Shown: positions 7,109 to 15,562 of the stretch, in pieces
How positions within the stretch are numbered: the stretch's first letter is position 1
Layout of the letters: each line of letters opens with the position of its first letter
From: an uncultured Collinsella sp.
Lineage (GTDB): Bacteria; Actinomycetota; Coriobacteriia; Coriobacteriales; Coriobacteriaceae
DNA: 64,000 bases
Direction: 5' to 3'
Assembly (NCBI GenBank): GCA_959604825.1
Contig: CAUHCN010000004.1
Location: 54,682-118,681 of the forward strand
Program-made: the position numbers and the translations under genes
The notes under the pieces: generated by a model
The model's input: the letters and a program-made list of their open reading frames with translations, nothing else
Databases searched by the model: none
Told to the model about the DNA's origin: nothing

Positions 7109-9430
7109 ATGCCTAAAACGCTTTTAGTATTTCCCCCAGGATGGAGTCCAGTGGGGCCGTATCTTGCCTTGCCTGTTTTGAAGTCATATCTTCAAGAGGT
7201 TGAACAATACAAAGTTGACATTGTTGACTTAAACGTGGAATTTTACGATGACCTCCTATCTTTTAGACATGTCGAAGAGTGCTGTAAAAGGTATCGGGAA
7301 TCAAAGGATTCGTTTAGTTCGAATGTTCAATTAACAATCGAGTTGATACAAAAGTCGGCACTTAATGTTGACGAGGCAAAAGATATTTTCAGATCGAAGA
7401 GATACTTTAATCTAAAAGAAAGACAATATGCTGAAAACATTTTTAGAAATGCACTCTATATCATAAATCACGTCTCATATGGAGTTAAATACACGTTCAA
7501 CTCCATAGATCTGCCCTATGATTATTATTCGACACCAGAAATAATGAAATCGCTTGCGGATACCTTGCATAATCCGTTTATTTCCTTCTATGAAACTGCC
7601 TTTCTTAAGCGTATTCAGAGGGAAAAATTCGAGTTTATTGGGATTTCGGTGAGCGGCTGTTTCCAATTGATTTCTGCAGTTACGTTAGCGAGACTGATTA
7701 AGGAAGAATGTCCATCTGTTAAACACGTCTCATTGGGCGGCAATTACATTACTCGTTTAGCAGATGACTGCATGAAAGAATGGCATCCCTTTTTTGAATA
7801 CATTGATTCGATAATGATGTATGACGGCGAAGAGCCGCTTGCACGTCTTCTTGAGGCTCTTGACTCTGGTGATGACAATCTCGACTGTGTTCCAAACCTT
7901 TGCCATGCTAAAGGTGGAAAGATATATAAAAACCATCGGATTGAGCAAACATTTATCAACGATACAGTTCCCGATTTCGATGGCTTCGCCCTTTCTATAT
8001 ACTTCATGCCTGAGTTAATATTGCCGGTTTATTCCTCTAGGCAGTGTTTTAATCATTGCGCCTTCTGCACCATTCCCGGTGCCACCGGTGGTTGTTACCG
8101 AAAGATGCCTATATCGAGAGTATTTGAAATAATGTGTCGGTTAAATGAAAAATACGGCACGAGAGTTTTCTCTTTTGTGGATGAAACATTCGAAGGCAAA
8201 AGAATGGAGCAACTCGCGGATGAAATAAACGCATCGGGAAAAACGTTTTTCTGGCATGGAGAAACGAGGTTCTCTCCAACCCTAAGTACAGAAGTTTTTA
8301 ACAAGATATACCAAAGTGGATGTAGGCAGATTCAGTTTGGCCTCGAGTCATACAACCAAAGAGTTCTTGATCTAATGAAGAAGAACACGAGAGTTGATTG
8401 GATTGATCGCAATGTCCATGATTGTCTCAATGCGGGTATTCCTGTTCATCTATTTTTTATGATTGGCTTTCCGACCGAAACTAAAGAAGAGGCTCTGAAC
8501 ACCTTAGCTTATACAGAGAATGTTTTGAATTATTCAAAACAGGTATGTGGTGTTCCATATTCCACGAGAGGATTTACGAATTTTGGTCTCGTTATGGGGT
8601 CGGATGTTTGGAATCATCCCGATAAGTATGGTGTCTCTGTAATGCCGAAGTCCCAATATGAGGATTTGCGCCTCGAAGTGGATTATGTTTCAGGCACTGG
8701 TTTAACTTTAAATGAAGCAAAATCCTTATCTGATGAGCATCATATTGATTTTTATATGCAAGAGGTCATAAACGGTAGCGACACAATTGACTTGCCCCAG
8801 CGGCTTCATATTTCAGAGGTGACCTGGATCCTAGATTCTATTCACGCTGTCAGGTATAAGGGACATTTGACCAAAGTAAAGCGACGGCTAACTAGTCTAA
8901 ATCCAGCTGATCGAATCTGGCTGGATTCCAAGACCTCTGTCGTGCTCGTTGAGCCATTTGCCTACTTCTATAATTCTGAATACCATCATGTCTATGCTGT
9001 TTCCCAGTTGGTATACCTTAAGTTGGCCCGTTTATTGGAGGCCGATTGTAGCATTTCTCTTATTCTTGATCAGGGCGACCTCGAGCTGACAAGGGCGATA
9101 GAAGAACTGTTGCATTATGGATTGCTGAATACAAATATCGATGCCGATTATGTAATGCACGATAACGGTTTTCAATTGGTTAAAAGTTCGTTTGTTAAAG
9201 AAGTCGGACGCTCAAAAGAGGGGTTAAGAGTACTGCTGAGTTGTGCCACCCATAGAATGTGTGCGGTTAATGATTTTTCGTTCGCTTTGCTTTCGTTGTT
9301 TGAAAAGCCGATTACTAAGAACGAGGTGCGCGACATTTTGAAAAAAGAGGGACTATCGACAAACGAGGAGCAATTAAACAAGTTGGTTGATAATTGCATG
9401 AAAGCAGATATACTACAATTGATTAGATAG
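7109..9430 (+). CDS. Cobalamin-binding radical SAM enzyme with two C-terminal PqqD-like domains (candidate RiPP maturase)
   Basis: 773 aa. Residues 1-~280 look like a B12-binding domain (PPGWSPVGPYLALPVLKSYL at the start; HVSLGGNYITRLADDC and MMYDGEEPLARLLEAL later). Residues ~305-520 are a radical SAM core with the [4Fe-4S] cysteines Cys313, Cys317 and Cys320 in RQCFNHCAFC, plus FFWHGETRFSP and QIQFGLESYNQRVLDLMKK. Two segments, ~603-676 (VVLVEPFAYFYN...YAVSQLVYLKLARLLE) and ~705-773 (VLLSCATHRMCAVNDFSFALLSLF...NKLVDNCMKADILQL), each resemble the PqqD/RRE type of precursor-peptide-binding winged helix. B12-radical SAM enzymes mostly methylate unreactive carbons or rearrange rings. The 36-aa gene 13 nt downstream is the likely substrate. 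Reaction unknown. Confidence 0.85.
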   Translation: MPKTLLVFPPGWSPVGPYLALPVLKSYLQEVEQYKVDIVDLNVEFYDDLLSFRHVEECCKRYRESKDSFSSNVQLTIELIQKSALNVDEAKDIFRSKRYFNLKERQYAENIFRNALYIINHVSYGVKYTFNSIDLPYDYYSTPEIMKSLADTLHNPFISFYETAFLKRIQREKFEFIGISVSGCFQLISAVTLARLIKEECPSVKHVSLGGNYITRLADDCMKEWHPFFEYIDSIMMYDGEEPLARLLEALDSGDDNLDCVPNLCHAKGGKIYKNHRIEQTFINDTVPDFDGFALSIYFMPELILPVYSSRQCFNHCAFCTIPGATGGCYRKMPISRVFEIMCRLNEKYGTRVFSFVDETFEGKRMEQLADEINASGKTFFWHGETRFSPTLSTEVFNKIYQSGCRQIQFGLESYNQRVLDLMKKNTRVDWIDRNVHDCLNAGIPVHLFFMIGFPTETKEEALNTLAYTENVLNYSKQVCGVPYSTRGFTNFGLVMGSDVWNHPDKYGVSVMPKSQYEDLRLEVDYVSGTGLTLNEAKSLSDEHHIDFYMQEVINGSDTIDLPQRLHISEVTWILDSIHAVRYKGHLTKVKRRLTSLNPADRIWLDSKTSVVLVEPFAYFYNSEYHHVYAVSQLVYLKLARLLEADCSISLILDQGDLELTRAIEELLHYGLLNTNIDADYVMHDNGFQLVKSSFVKEVGRSKEGLRVLLSCATHRMCAVNDFSFALLSLFEKPITKNEVRDILKKEGLSTNEEQLNKLVDNCMKADILQLIR

Positions 9431-9443
9431 AGGAGGTTTCTGC

Positions 9444-9554
9444 ATGGACGTTATTAACAAAGATCTCTTGGAGCAACTGAAAGAGTCTCAGGAAGAGGGC
9501 GTCGTGGTAGAAGTGTTCGACTTTGAGGACTACATGGATAAATTCTGCCATTAG
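9444..9554 (+). CDS. 36-aa putative RiPP precursor peptide
   Basis: Translation: MDVINKDLLEQLKESQEEGV then VVEVFDFEDYMDKFCH. A textbook site (aggagg) lies 7 nt before ATG 9444, and the gene starts 13 nt after the radical SAM stop. A strong terminator follows, so it closes the operon. The peptide is acidic with an amphipathic, leader-like N-terminal half (about residues 1-24) and an aromatic/acidic C-terminus ending Phe-Cys-His. It lacks any signal peptide. Size, position next to a B12-radical SAM enzyme and an exporter, and the last-gene location all fit a modified-peptide precursor. The core boundary is a guess (about residues 25-36). Confidence 0.7.
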   Translation: MDVINKDLLEQLKESQEEGVVVEVFDFEDYMDKFCH

Positions 9555-9578
9555 TTTCGGAATTAACTTGCCTCGCTT

Positions 9579-9613
9579 AAAGGAGAAGTCGATTATCGAT
9601 TTCTCCTTTTTTA
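9579..9613 (+). terminator. Terminator of the radical SAM/peptide operon
   Basis: Inverted repeat aaaggagaa / ttctcctttt with a T-rich tail (tttttt), 24 nt after the peptide stop. It marks the 3' edge of the AT-rich island. Confidence 0.85.
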
Positions 9614-9742
9614 ATTAAAGATATTTTTGGAATACATGCTCTTAGCACAGGTTGGCGTCTCAGTAAACTGAGAGGTTGCTTTGGCTAGTTAGAGATATGT
9701 GAACGTCCGTTAGACTGAATCTCAGGGTAGAAGGGGCCTCCA

Positions 9743-11743
9743 GTGTCCAGATCAACAAGGCAATGCTGCGTTTCGGCTAATAAGAACGATGGCTTTTTGC
9801 GTGTGGCGGCGGCGTCGCCGCAGATTCGCGTGGCCGATGTCGAGGGTAATGCCGAGGTTGCGCTGGCAGCTGTTCGCAGAGCTGCCGAGCGCGGCATTCG
9901 CGCGTTGGTGTTGCCCGAGCTTAATCTGTGCGGCTATACCGCGGCCGATCTGTTCCATAACCGCACACTGCTGCATGCCTGCGAGGCGGCACTTGTGCAC
10001 ATCCTTGATGAAACCCGTGAGTTGCCGGTCGTCTTTACCATCGGTCTTCCCGTTGCAGTTGCCGAGAATATCTACAACTGCGCCGCCGTGTGCTGCGCGG
10101 GCGAGCTTTTGGGCCTCACGGCCAAGAAGTATCTGCCCAACTATGGCGAGTTCTATGAGCGCCGTTGGTTTGCTCCGGCGCCTGCGGATCCCGTGTGGGT
10201 TGAATTTGCCGGTCAGGGTCCGGTCCCGCTGGGTTCGGGGCTTGTCTACCGTTGCTGTGATGAAGGCGCCGAGGACCTGGTGCTGGGCGTTGAAGTCTGT
10301 GAGGACCTGTGGGTGCCGGCACCCCCTTCGACCGAGATGGCGCTTGCCGGTGCGACGGTGATTCTCAACCCGTCGGCCTCGGACGAGATTATCGGCAAGG
10401 CGGATTACCGCCGCAGCCTTATCTCCAATCAGAGTGCGCGCCTGTACTGCGCCTATGTCTACGCCGATGCGAGCGAGGGCGAGTCCACGACCGACATGGT
10501 CTTTGCGGGCGAGAACCTGATCTACGAAAACGGCTCTAAGCTGGCCGCCACCAAACTGCTTACCTGCGACATGGCCGTCGCCGATGTTGACCTTGACCGC
10601 CTGGTTGCCGAGCGCCGCCGCTCGACGACGTGGACACGCGCGGACGATGCGCCGGAGGACACGACCGTTGAGTTTTCGTTTGAGGGTGTGTTGGCCGAAG
10701 AGCCTGTCCTGCGCGATGCCTGCGATATCGACCGCGTTTTCCCGCGCGCGCCCTTTGTGCCGGCCGACCATGGCGACCTGGCCGAGCGCTGCGAGACCAT
10801 CCTCGACCTGCAGACCGCGGGCCTCAAGACCCGCCTTGCCCATACGGGTACCAAGGCGGCTGTCATCGGTCTTTCGGGCGGCCTGGACTCCACGTTGGCA
10901 CTGCTTGTGACCGTGCGTGCCTTTGATGCGCTGGGGCTGCCGCGCACAGGCATCACTGCCGTGTCCATGCCCGGCTTTGGCACGACGCATCGTACCAAGT
11001 CGAATGCCGAGTCGCTCGCTCGCGACCTTGGCGTGAGCTTCCGCGAGGTTTCGATCCACGCGGCCGTGGAGCAGCACTTCAAGGACATTGAGCACGATCC
11101 GGCCGTGCAGGACGTGACTTACGAGAACAGCCAAGCCCGCGAGCGTACGCAGATTCTGATGGACTTGGCCAACCAGGCTGGCGGCTTTGTCATCGGCACC
11201 GGTGACCTGTCGGAGCTGGCGCTCGGCTGGGCTACCTATAACGGAGACCACATGAGCATGTATGCCGTCAATGCGAGCGTGCCCAAGACGCTTGTGCGTC
11301 ATCTGGTGCGTTATGCGGCTGATGTCTTTGGCGGGCGTATTGCCGAGACGCTGCTCGACATCCTCGATACGCCGGTGTCCCCCGAGCTTCTGCCGCCCAC
11401 GGGCGACGGCGAGATTGCGCAGAAGACCGAGGATTTGGTGGGCCCGTACGAGCTGCACGACTACTTCCTCTACTACCTACTGCGTTTTGGCTTTGAGCCG
11501 GGCAAGATCTACCGCATGGCGCTCAAGAGCTTCGAGGGCGTCTACGATGCCAAGACCGTTCACACGTGGCTGCGTACGTTCTATCGTCGCTTCTTTGCCC
11601 AGCAGTTTAAGCGCAGCTGCCTGCCCGATGGTCCCAAGGTGGGCTCGGTGACGCTCAGTCCGCGCGGCGATTGGCGTATGCCGAGTGACGCCAGCTCGCG
11701 CCTGTGGCTCGCCCAGATTGACGCGCTCAATCCGATGGACTAA
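9743..11743 (+). CDS. nadE: Glutamine-dependent NAD(+) synthetase
   Basis: 666 aa, the usual length of the two-domain enzyme that amidates nicotinic acid adenine dinucleotide to NAD using glutamine and ATP. The N-terminal nitrilase-type glutaminase has the Glu-Lys-Cys triad candidates (VLPELNLCGYT, AKKYLPNYGEFYE, VEVCEDLW). The C-terminal synthetase has the pyrophosphatase loop GLSGGLDSTLAL and FVIGTGDLSELALGW. I use GTG 9743 because agaagggg lies 7 nt upstream and the family normally starts just before the DGFLRVAAASPQIRV block. GC-rich codon use contrasts with the island upstream. It is followed by its own terminator. Confidence 0.93.
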   Translation: MSRSTRQCCVSANKNDGFLRVAAASPQIRVADVEGNAEVALAAVRRAAERGIRALVLPELNLCGYTAADLFHNRTLLHACEAALVHILDETRELPVVFTIGLPVAVAENIYNCAAVCCAGELLGLTAKKYLPNYGEFYERRWFAPAPADPVWVEFAGQGPVPLGSGLVYRCCDEGAEDLVLGVEVCEDLWVPAPPSTEMALAGATVILNPSASDEIIGKADYRRSLISNQSARLYCAYVYADASEGESTTDMVFAGENLIYENGSKLAATKLLTCDMAVADVDLDRLVAERRRSTTWTRADDAPEDTTVEFSFEGVLAEEPVLRDACDIDRVFPRAPFVPADHGDLAERCETILDLQTAGLKTRLAHTGTKAAVIGLSGGLDSTLALLVTVRAFDALGLPRTGITAVSMPGFGTTHRTKSNAESLARDLGVSFREVSIHAAVEQHFKDIEHDPAVQDVTYENSQARERTQILMDLANQAGGFVIGTGDLSELALGWATYNGDHMSMYAVNASVPKTLVRHLVRYAADVFGGRIAETLLDILDTPVSPELLPPTGDGEIAQKTEDLVGPYELHDYFLYYLLRFGFEPGKIYRMALKSFEGVYDAKTVHTWLRTFYRRFFAQQFKRSCLPDGPKVGSVTLSPRGDWRMPSDASSRLWLAQIDALNPMD

Positions 11744-11809
11744 GGTTGCCAAATTGAACCAAAACAGCGGGTGCAAGCGTTACACTTTTGCAATCTGATG
11801 GCCCGTATC

Positions 11810-11841
11810 GCGCGGCGCTCTTGTCGGAGCGCCGCGTTTTT
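11810..11841 (+). terminator. Terminator after nadE
   Basis: Inverted repeat cgcggcgctc / gagcgccgcg followed by tttttc, between nadE and the aminotransferase start. Confidence 0.8.
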
Positions 11842-11860
11842 CATATCGAAAGGTGGCACC

Positions 11861-13024
11861 ATGCAGGCATCGCAGCGTCTCGACCGCTTTGGCGCGGAGG
11901 TCTTCGCCTCGCTCAACAACAAGCTTCTCGCGCTGAAGGCTCAGGGCAAGACCATTTACAACATAAGCGTGGGCACGCCCGACTTTAAGCCGTACGACCA
12001 TGTGGTCGAGGCGCTCACGCATGCAGCCCAAGATCCCGAGATGTGGAAGTATGCCCTGCGCGACCTGCCCGAACTCAAACAAGCCGTGTGCGATTACTAT
12101 GAGCGTCGCTTTGGCGTTTCGGGCATTACACCGTCCATGGTGCAGTCGTGCAACGGCACGCAGGAGGGCGTGGGCCATTTGGGCCTGGCCCTGCTCGATC
12201 CGGGTGACACCATCCTGGTTCCCGATCCGTGCTACCCGGTCTTTGAGGCGGGTGCCAAGATCGCCGATGCCAAGCTCGAGTACTATCCGCTGGTGGCGGA
12301 GCACAATTACCTGCCCTATGTGGCGGGTATCGATCCCGAGGTGGCCGATCGTGCCAAGTACATGATTGTGTCGCTGCCCGCCAACCCGGTGGGCTCGGTG
12401 GGCACGCCCGAGGTCTACGAGGAGGTCATCGCTTTCGCCCGCGAGCACGACCTGCTCATCGTTCACGACAACGCATACTCCGACATCGTGTTCGACGGCG
12501 AGCCGGGCGGCAGCTTCTTGCAGTATCCCGGCGCGCTCGAGGTGGGCGTTGAGTTCTTCTCGCTCTCCAAGTCGTTTAACGTCACCGGTGCGCGTATCGG
12601 CTTTTTGGTCGGTCGCGAGGATGTGGTCTCGGCCTTTGCCAAGCTGCGCGGCCAGATCGACTTTGGTATGTTCTTCCCGATCCAGAAGGCTGCTATCGCC
12701 TGCCTGAACGGTCCGCGCGATGAGGTCGAGGCGCAGCGTCTGAAGTACCAGGAGCGCCGCGATGCCCTGTGCGACGGTCTTGAGGGCCTGGGCTGGGAGC
12801 GTCCCAACGCGCATGGCTCTATGTTTGTGTGGGCCAAGCTTCCCGGTGGTCGCACCGATTCCATGGCGTTTTGCGAGGAGCTCATGGAGAAGGCCGGCGT
12901 TGTGGTGACGCCGGGCGCGAGCTTTGGTCCTTCGGGCGAGGGACACGTGCGCATGGCGCTGGTCCTGCCGCCCGATCAGATTGCTTTGGCTGTCGAGGCC
13001 ATCCGCGAGGCGGGTCTGTATTAG
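11861..13024 (+). CDS. PLP-dependent class I/II aminotransferase (LL-DAP-aminotransferase-like)
   Basis: 387 aa from ATG 11861, behind aaaggtgg. Fold-type I aminotransferase features: YALRDLPELKQAVCDYYERRFGV and SCNGTQEGVGHLGLALLDPGDTILVPDPCYPVFEAGA in the large domain, SLPANPVGS, DNAYSDIVFDG, the PLP lysine in FSLSKSFNVTGARIGF, and the C-terminal Arg in GHVRMALV. The Pro-rich VPDPCYPVF and SKSFNVTG phrases resemble MalY-like/LL-DAP aminotransferases. Acyl-diaminopimelate or another amino acid is a possible substrate. This activity would fill the missing step of the lysine pathway encoded at 16858-20659, but that link is inference. An in-frame start 90 nt upstream overlaps the nadE terminator and is rejected. 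Confidence 0.85.
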   Translation: MQASQRLDRFGAEVFASLNNKLLALKAQGKTIYNISVGTPDFKPYDHVVEALTHAAQDPEMWKYALRDLPELKQAVCDYYERRFGVSGITPSMVQSCNGTQEGVGHLGLALLDPGDTILVPDPCYPVFEAGAKIADAKLEYYPLVAEHNYLPYVAGIDPEVADRAKYMIVSLPANPVGSVGTPEVYEEVIAFAREHDLLIVHDNAYSDIVFDGEPGGSFLQYPGALEVGVEFFSLSKSFNVTGARIGFLVGREDVVSAFAKLRGQIDFGMFFPIQKAAIACLNGPRDEVEAQRLKYQERRDALCDGLEGLGWERPNAHGSMFVWAKLPGGRTDSMAFCEELMEKAGVVVTPGASFGPSGEGHVRMALVLPPDQIALAVEAIREAGLY

Positions 13025-13167
13025 AAACCTGTTTCGACTCGTCAATAGCTCGAAACCGATTTCGTGCAGTTATTTTACGAATCCTGCAAACAATTTCGGT
13101 AAACGGTCGATTTTTGGCTGCGAATAGGAGCATAATCAAAGTCCCGATTGGATGTATTGGGATTACG

Positions 13168-13203
13168 GCAAGCCGCTCGGGTCGTTCCCGGGCGGCTTGT
13201 TTG
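13168..13203 (+). promoter_or_regulatory. Hairpin in front of ldh (terminator or attenuator)
   Basis: Inverted repeat gcaagccgctcggg / cccgggcggcttgt followed by ttgt, 23 nt before the ldh start. It can end the aminotransferase transcript. A -10-like cataat at 13130-13135 lies upstream of it, so it may instead sit in the ldh leader and act as an attenuator. Confidence 0.5.
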
Positions 13204-13225
13204 TGGAGAGAGATGGGAGTTTCTA

Positions 13226-14176
13226 ATGGTTAACGAGAAGAAGGTCGCTATTGTCGGCTGCGGTTTCGTTGGTTCGTCTTCGGCGTTCGCGCTGATGCAG
13301 AGTGGTCTGTTCTCCGAGATGGTCCTCATCGACGTGGACAAGAACCGCGCCGAGGGTGAGGCCCTGGATATCGCGCACGGCATGACGTTTGCCGAGCCGA
13401 TGAAGATCTACGCCGGCGATTATTCCGATGTCGCCGACGCCGCCATGATCGTCGTCACCGCTGGCGCTGCCCAGAAGCCCGGTGAGACTCGCCTGGACCT
13501 GGTCAACAAGAACGTCAACATCTTTAAGTCCATCATTCCCGAAATTAAGAAGTCTGGCTTCGACGGCATTCTGCTCATTGTCTCCAACCCGGTCGATGTT
13601 CTGACCTATGCCGCCATCAAGATGTCCGGCCTGCCCGAGGGCCATGTCATCGGCTCCGGCACCGTGCTCGACACTGGCCGTCTGCAGCAGATGCTTGGTG
13701 CCCACGTCGAGGTTGACCCGCGCGATGTCCAGGCCTATGTCATGGGTGAGCACGGCGACTCTGAGTTTGTCGCTTGGTCCAGCGCCCAGGTTGCCGGCGT
13801 GCCGCTGAACACTTTCTGCGAGCTTCACGGTCATCTGGAGCATGAGGCTGCCGAGAAGCGCATCGCCGAGGACGTCAAGAACTCCGCCTACACCATCATC
13901 GAGAAGAAGCACGCCACCTACTATGGCGTCGCCATGGCCGTCAAGCGCATCTGCACCGCCGTCATGCGCGATGAGCAGACCGTTCTGCCCGTCTCCTCGC
14001 TCATGGTGGGCGAGTATGGCCTGTCCGATCTTGCCATCTCCATGCCGACGGTCGTTGGCCGCGACGGCGTCGTCTGTCGCGTCCCCGTGCCGCTGAACGA
14101 TGACGAGCAGCATGAGCTCACCGCCTCCGCCAAGGCCCTCAAGGATATTATCGACAGCGTCGACTTCTCCTGCTAA
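13226..14176 (+). CDS. ldh: L-lactate dehydrogenase
   Basis: 316 aa. Reduces pyruvate to L-lactate with NADH, regenerating NAD during fermentation. It has the Rossmann start KVAIVGCGFVGSSSAFAL, acid for NADH (LIDVDKNRAEGEALD), specificity loop AAQKPGETRLDLV (Gln where malate dehydrogenases have Arg), VSNPVDVLTY, and active-site His in GEHGDSEF. Start ATG 13226 is chosen by the family N-terminus; the in-frame extension to 13148 crosses the upstream hairpin. A single-gene unit with a terminator on each side. Confidence 0.93.
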   Translation: MVNEKKVAIVGCGFVGSSSAFALMQSGLFSEMVLIDVDKNRAEGEALDIAHGMTFAEPMKIYAGDYSDVADAAMIVVTAGAAQKPGETRLDLVNKNVNIFKSIIPEIKKSGFDGILLIVSNPVDVLTYAAIKMSGLPEGHVIGSGTVLDTGRLQQMLGAHVEVDPRDVQAYVMGEHGDSEFVAWSSAQVAGVPLNTFCELHGHLEHEAAEKRIAEDVKNSAYTIIEKKHATYYGVAMAVKRICTAVMRDEQTVLPVSSLMVGEYGLSDLAISMPTVVGRDGVVCRVPVPLNDDEQHELTASAKALKDIIDSVDFSC

Positions 14177-14204
14177 ATCAAGCTCGCTAGAGCGAAAAGC
14201 TACA

Positions 14205-14243
14205 ATGAAGGCGTCCGGGTCCACACGGCCCGGGCGCCTTTTT
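14205..14243 (+). terminator. Terminator after ldh
   Basis: Inverted repeat aaggcgtccggg / cccgggcgcctt with a T tract. Confidence 0.85.
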
Positions 14244-14273
14244 GGTGCAAAGCAACCTGACCCCAATGCACCA
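14243..14273. repeat. REP-like palindromic repeat, copy 1
   Basis: A 31-nt unit starting tggtgcaaagcaacctg and ending atgcacca. The terminal inverted repeat is tggtgca/tgcacca around a conserved interior. A near-identical unit in the same orientation follows the next gene (15456-15486). Confidence 0.7.
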
Positions 14274-14290
14274 TAGTTGATGGGAGGGCC

Positions 14291-15451
14291 ATGTCGGATT
14301 CGCCTAATTTTTTGATCTATGCCCAGACGGCGTTTGATCCGTTTGAGGAGCGGCCGTTCTGCGCGGTGGATAGCCTGGTTTTTGCGTGGTTGTCCTATTT
14401 GCGTTTGCCGGGTGATATGGCGGAGCTGGCCGGTTGGCAGGGGCTGGATGTGCGTGAGTTGCTGCGTGCCGAGTGCTACCGGGACATGATTGACGACTTG
14501 TGGGACCCAGAGGGGAGCAGAGCCTTGTTGGAGGCCGTGGCAGCAAGCCCTCGCTACCGTGGCGTACACGTTTGCGGCTATCGTGCCGTGAGCGATGTGG
14601 TGGCGACAGAGCAGTTTGCAGCCATGGCGTTCCGGTTCCCGGCGGGGTTTAGTTATCTTTCCTTCCGGGGGACCGACAGCACGATCGTGGGCTGGAAAGA
14701 GGACTTTAACATGGCGTTCCGGTGTCCTGTGCCGGCCCAGGAATCCGCGGCGCGTTATGTGGACGAGGCGGCGGATGCGATTAACGGGCCGCTTTTGTGC
14801 GGAGGTCATTCCAAGGGTGGAAACCTTGCGGTGTACGGTGCGGCGATGTGCTCCGATGTCGCCCGTGAGCGAATCGAGCGGGCGTATTCCCATGATGGTC
14901 CGGGCTTCGTCGAGGAGTTTCTGAACGGCAAGGCTTTTGCCGATCTTTCCGGTCGAATCGACAAGACGCTACCTCGGTCGTCGATCTTTGGCATGATGTT
15001 CGAGACACAGGAGGACTATGCCATCGTTGAAAGCACCGAGTTCAGCCTGCTGCAGCACAATCCCTTTAGCTGGGTGGTTGATGGTCGCGACTTCGTGTAC
15101 TGTGAGCGCCTGTCCGCCGGTGCTCGATACGTCGATGGCTCCATTCGCGAGATGCTGCTTGCAGTGTCGCCTAGCGAGCGCGAGCGTTTTGTAGATGCGT
15201 TGTTCTCCGTGTTTGAGGCTACGGGTGCTGAGCGGTTTGCGGATATCGCTGGGAATCTGCGCGAGAGCCTGCCCGTGATGCTCCAGGCTGCGCAAGGCTT
15301 TGACAAGGATACGCGACGCTTTGTCTCGCAGACCATCGTGGCAATCCTTAAATGCGCACTGCTGCCCAAACGACCCCAGATCGACATGCCCGCTGCCGGC
15401 AAGAGTTTGGCAGAACAGCTCGAGGCTTGGCAGTCCGAGCTCCTGCGCTAA
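14291..15451 (+). CDS. DUF2974 (Mbeg1-like) alpha/beta hydrolase
   Basis: 386 aa. The lipase-like core has YLSFRGTDSTIVGWKEDFNMAF (oxyanion-side strand) and the nucleophile elbow GGHSKGGNLAVYGA, with Ser in G-H-S-K-G, as in the DUF2974 family. SHDGPGF follows. No signal peptide, so it is probably cytoplasmic. Substrate unknown. The gene is boxed by two direct copies of a 31-nt REP-like repeat, so it may have moved as a cassette or may simply sit between two repeat insertions. The site gatgggaggg precedes ATG 14291. Confidence 0.85.
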   Translation: MSDSPNFLIYAQTAFDPFEERPFCAVDSLVFAWLSYLRLPGDMAELAGWQGLDVRELLRAECYRDMIDDLWDPEGSRALLEAVAASPRYRGVHVCGYRAVSDVVATEQFAAMAFRFPAGFSYLSFRGTDSTIVGWKEDFNMAFRCPVPAQESAARYVDEAADAINGPLLCGGHSKGGNLAVYGAAMCSDVARERIERAYSHDGPGFVEEFLNGKAFADLSGRIDKTLPRSSIFGMMFETQEDYAIVESTEFSLLQHNPFSWVVDGRDFVYCERLSAGARYVDGSIREMLLAVSPSERERFVDALFSVFEATGAERFADIAGNLRESLPVMLQAAQGFDKDTRRFVSQTIVAILKCALLPKRPQIDMPAAGKSLAEQLEAWQSELLR

Positions 15452-15455
15452 CCAT

Positions 15456-15486
15456 TGGTGCAAAGCAACCTGTCCCCGATGCACCA
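15456..15486. repeat. REP-like palindromic repeat, copy 2
   Basis: A 31-nt unit differing from copy 1 (14243-14273) at two interior positions (tgtccccg versus tgacccca), same orientation, 4 nt after the DUF2974 stop. Confidence 0.7.
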
Positions 15487-15562
15487 AGCTTCGATGCGCC
15501 TGGGGCGGGCTCGACCGCTATACTGGTTCGTGCCGAAATCGATCTAGAACGGAATGCCGTAT

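Noticed and set aside
9752..11458. 568-aa minus-strand frame opposite nadE
   Set aside because: Antisense shadow of a GC-rich gene; composition only.
14205..14243. ldh terminator considered part of the REP-like unit
   Set aside because: The stem is complete without it and the second REP-like unit lacks it.
13223..14893. 556-aa minus-strand frame across ldh and DUF2974
   Set aside because: Spans two real genes and their terminator, no ribosome site, no recognisable domain.
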